Source: Limnochordia bacterium
GTDB taxonomy: Bacteria; Bacillota; Limnochordia; Darwinibacteriales; B1SED10-159
Direction: 5' to 3'
Assembly (NCBI GenBank): GCA_007132255.1
Contig: SLOZ01000193.1
Coordinates: forward strand, 1 to 6,228
Length of the DNA stretch: 6,228 nt
The translations under genes were made by a program, and so were the position numbers. The notes under the pieces were generated by a model. The model was given only the letters and a program-made list of their open reading frames with translations. It ran no database searches and had not been told where the DNA came from. Shown here piece by piece: positions 5,435-6,228 of this stretch; position 1 is the first letter of the stretch, and every line of letters begins with the position of its first letter.

Positions 5435-6103
5435 TTGGAGTTGGTTTACGGTACAACAAATTTGGCTAAGTTGGAGCATATGCGTGAAATGTTGGCAGGC
5501 TTAGGCCTCGCCGTTTTGGGGTTAGACGACATTTCGCCGGGGCTTCCAGACGTGGAGGAGACGGGCCAGAAGCCTGTGGACAACGCTCGCCTTAAGGCAC
5601 GGCATTATCATCGGCTTTTGGGTCGTCCGGTTTTCTCCTGTGATTCGGGGCTTTTTATTGAAGGCCTTTCCGAGGAAGAGCAGCCGGGAGTTATGATCCG
5701 CCGGGTGAATGGCGAGCGGATGGATGATGAGGCGATGTTGAGCCATTACGCGGCCATTGCCGAGCGTTTTGGTGGCCGTGTTAAGGCGCAGTACATTAAT
5801 TCTATTTGCCTTGTCTTGAATCCAGATGAAGTCTATTGCTATCAGGGGCCCGAGATTTCCACGGATTCGTTTTGGCTTCTGGCCACCCGTCATGAGCAGT
5901 GTATTGCCGGTCTTCCGTTGGACTCGCTGTCGCAGACCTTGGATGGCGAGCAGTATTTTGTAGAGCTGCGCCACGGAGAAAGTTCGATGGATGTCCAAAT
6001 GGCCCAGGGATTTCGGCGGTTTTTTGTTGAAAGTCTCGGTTTAGATACGAGGCTGGTGTCACTGCCACAAGGTTCCATGAAGAGTGCTTGGGCCGCCGAG
6101 TAA
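5435..6103 (+). CDS. Non-canonical purine NTP pyrophosphatase (divergent Ham1/RdgB family)
   Basis: A 222-residue cytoplasmic protein of the Ham1/ITPase family, which hydrolyses dITP, ITP and XTP to monophosphates and PPi and so keeps deaminated purines out of DNA and RNA. Family signs: the N-terminal nucleotide loop T7-T-N-L-A-K12, E41-E-T-G44, N50-A-x-x-K-A55, and the metal/catalytic segment C69-D-S-G-L73, with D70 at the position of the catalytic Asp of E. coli RdgB (D69). It departs from RdgB in the C-terminal half: the usual G-F-G-Y-D-P-I-F is replaced by G159-L-P-L-D-S-L-S, the first Asp of D-D-S-G-L is Cys, and the S-H-R motif is not evident. From memory, a Firmicutes subgroup carries a similar G-F-P-L-D-S block, so this is probably a natural branch and not a damaged gene. 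The start is TTG. The length is somewhat above the usual 190-205. Confidence 0.82.
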   Translation: MELVYGTTNLAKLEHMREMLAGLGLAVLGLDDISPGLPDVEETGQKPVDNARLKARHYHRLLGRPVFSCDSGLFIEGLSEEEQPGVMIRRVNGERMDDEAMLSHYAAIAERFGGRVKAQYINSICLVLNPDEVYCYQGPEISTDSFWLLATRHEQCIAGLPLDSLSQTLDGEQYFVELRHGESSMDVQMAQGFRRFFVESLGLDTRLVSLPQGSMKSAWAAE

Positions 6104-6228
6104 GGCGACGCATCCCGGACTAGGAAAGTGTTGATAATGTGATCATTGGACCGCAAAACAAGAGGAGAGAAATCCCTCTACCAGGGATTTCTCCGGCCAC
6201 AACGACGGAAAATCTCAGTCGGAACAGA
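6104..6228. other. Right-edge noncoding sequence
   Basis: After the RdgB-like stop no new gene start is visible. Apart from the inverted repeat at 6167-6193, nothing is recognisable. A minus-strand gene could end near the right edge (a TGA on the minus strand at about 6214-6216), but there is too little sequence to support one. Confidence 0.4.
6167..6193. terminator. Perfect 10-bp inverted repeat, probable terminator
   Basis: GAGAAATCCC (6167-6176) pairs perfectly with GGGATTTCTC (6184-6193); one more T-A pair inside leaves a 5-nt loop. On the plus strand no T-run follows. On the minus strand the stem is followed by TCCTCTTGTTTTG, a better though imperfect terminator tail. It may therefore end a minus-strand gene beyond the right edge, or serve both directions 63 bp after the RdgB-like stop. 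Confidence 0.5.

Overview
The window looks like an ordinary chromosomal stretch from a Gram-positive, Bacillota-type bacterium. Base composition is slightly above half GC. Most genes have strong GGAGG-like Shine-Dalgarno sites and at least one starts with TTG. Several proteins resemble Firmicutes subgroups: the short 3-methyladenine glycosylase with a Y-x-x-Y-G-x-x-E N-terminus, the long AlaX, and a divergent Ham1/RdgB protein. An Alicyclobacillaceae-like host would fit, but that is only an impression from recalled family sequences. I see no mobile element, CRISPR array, rRNA or tRNA.

Layout. Positions 1-908 (minus strand) hold the N-terminal 302 codons of an MFS transporter that runs off the left edge. 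Positions 909-1517 are a 609-bp noncoding region that holds three copies of an 11-mer (AGGNCTGCTAG), a larger imperfect inverted repeat and a strong hairpin. All remaining genes are on the plus strand: a DNA-3-methyladenine glycosylase (1518-2138), a long-form alanyl-tRNA editing protein AlaX (2210-3376), a uridine-kinase-like P-loop kinase whose start overlaps the AlaX stop (3366-3938), a 91-residue two-helix membrane protein of unknown function (4246-4521), a GNAT N-acetyltransferase (4814-5251), and a divergent Ham1/RdgB-type non-canonical NTP pyrophosphatase (5435-6103, TTG start). Gaps of about 180-300 bp with hairpins separate the last four genes. A perfect 10-bp inverted repeat closes the window.

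How the genes fit together. The glycosylase, AlaX and kinase are close enough to be co-transcribed, and AlaX and the kinase are almost certainly translationally coupled. Three genes are housekeeping quality-control enzymes: removal of alkylated bases from DNA, deacylation of mischarged tRNA-Ala, and cleansing of damaged purine nucleotides. That theme is an inference from co-location; the gaps argue against a single operon.

I did not find a clear new multi-gene system. The points most worth a second look are the repeated motif in the 909-1517 gap, the kinase that lacks the uridine-binding hairpin segment, the structured leader before the RdgB-like gene, and that gene's TTG start sitting inside a 12-codon out-of-frame ATG reading frame.
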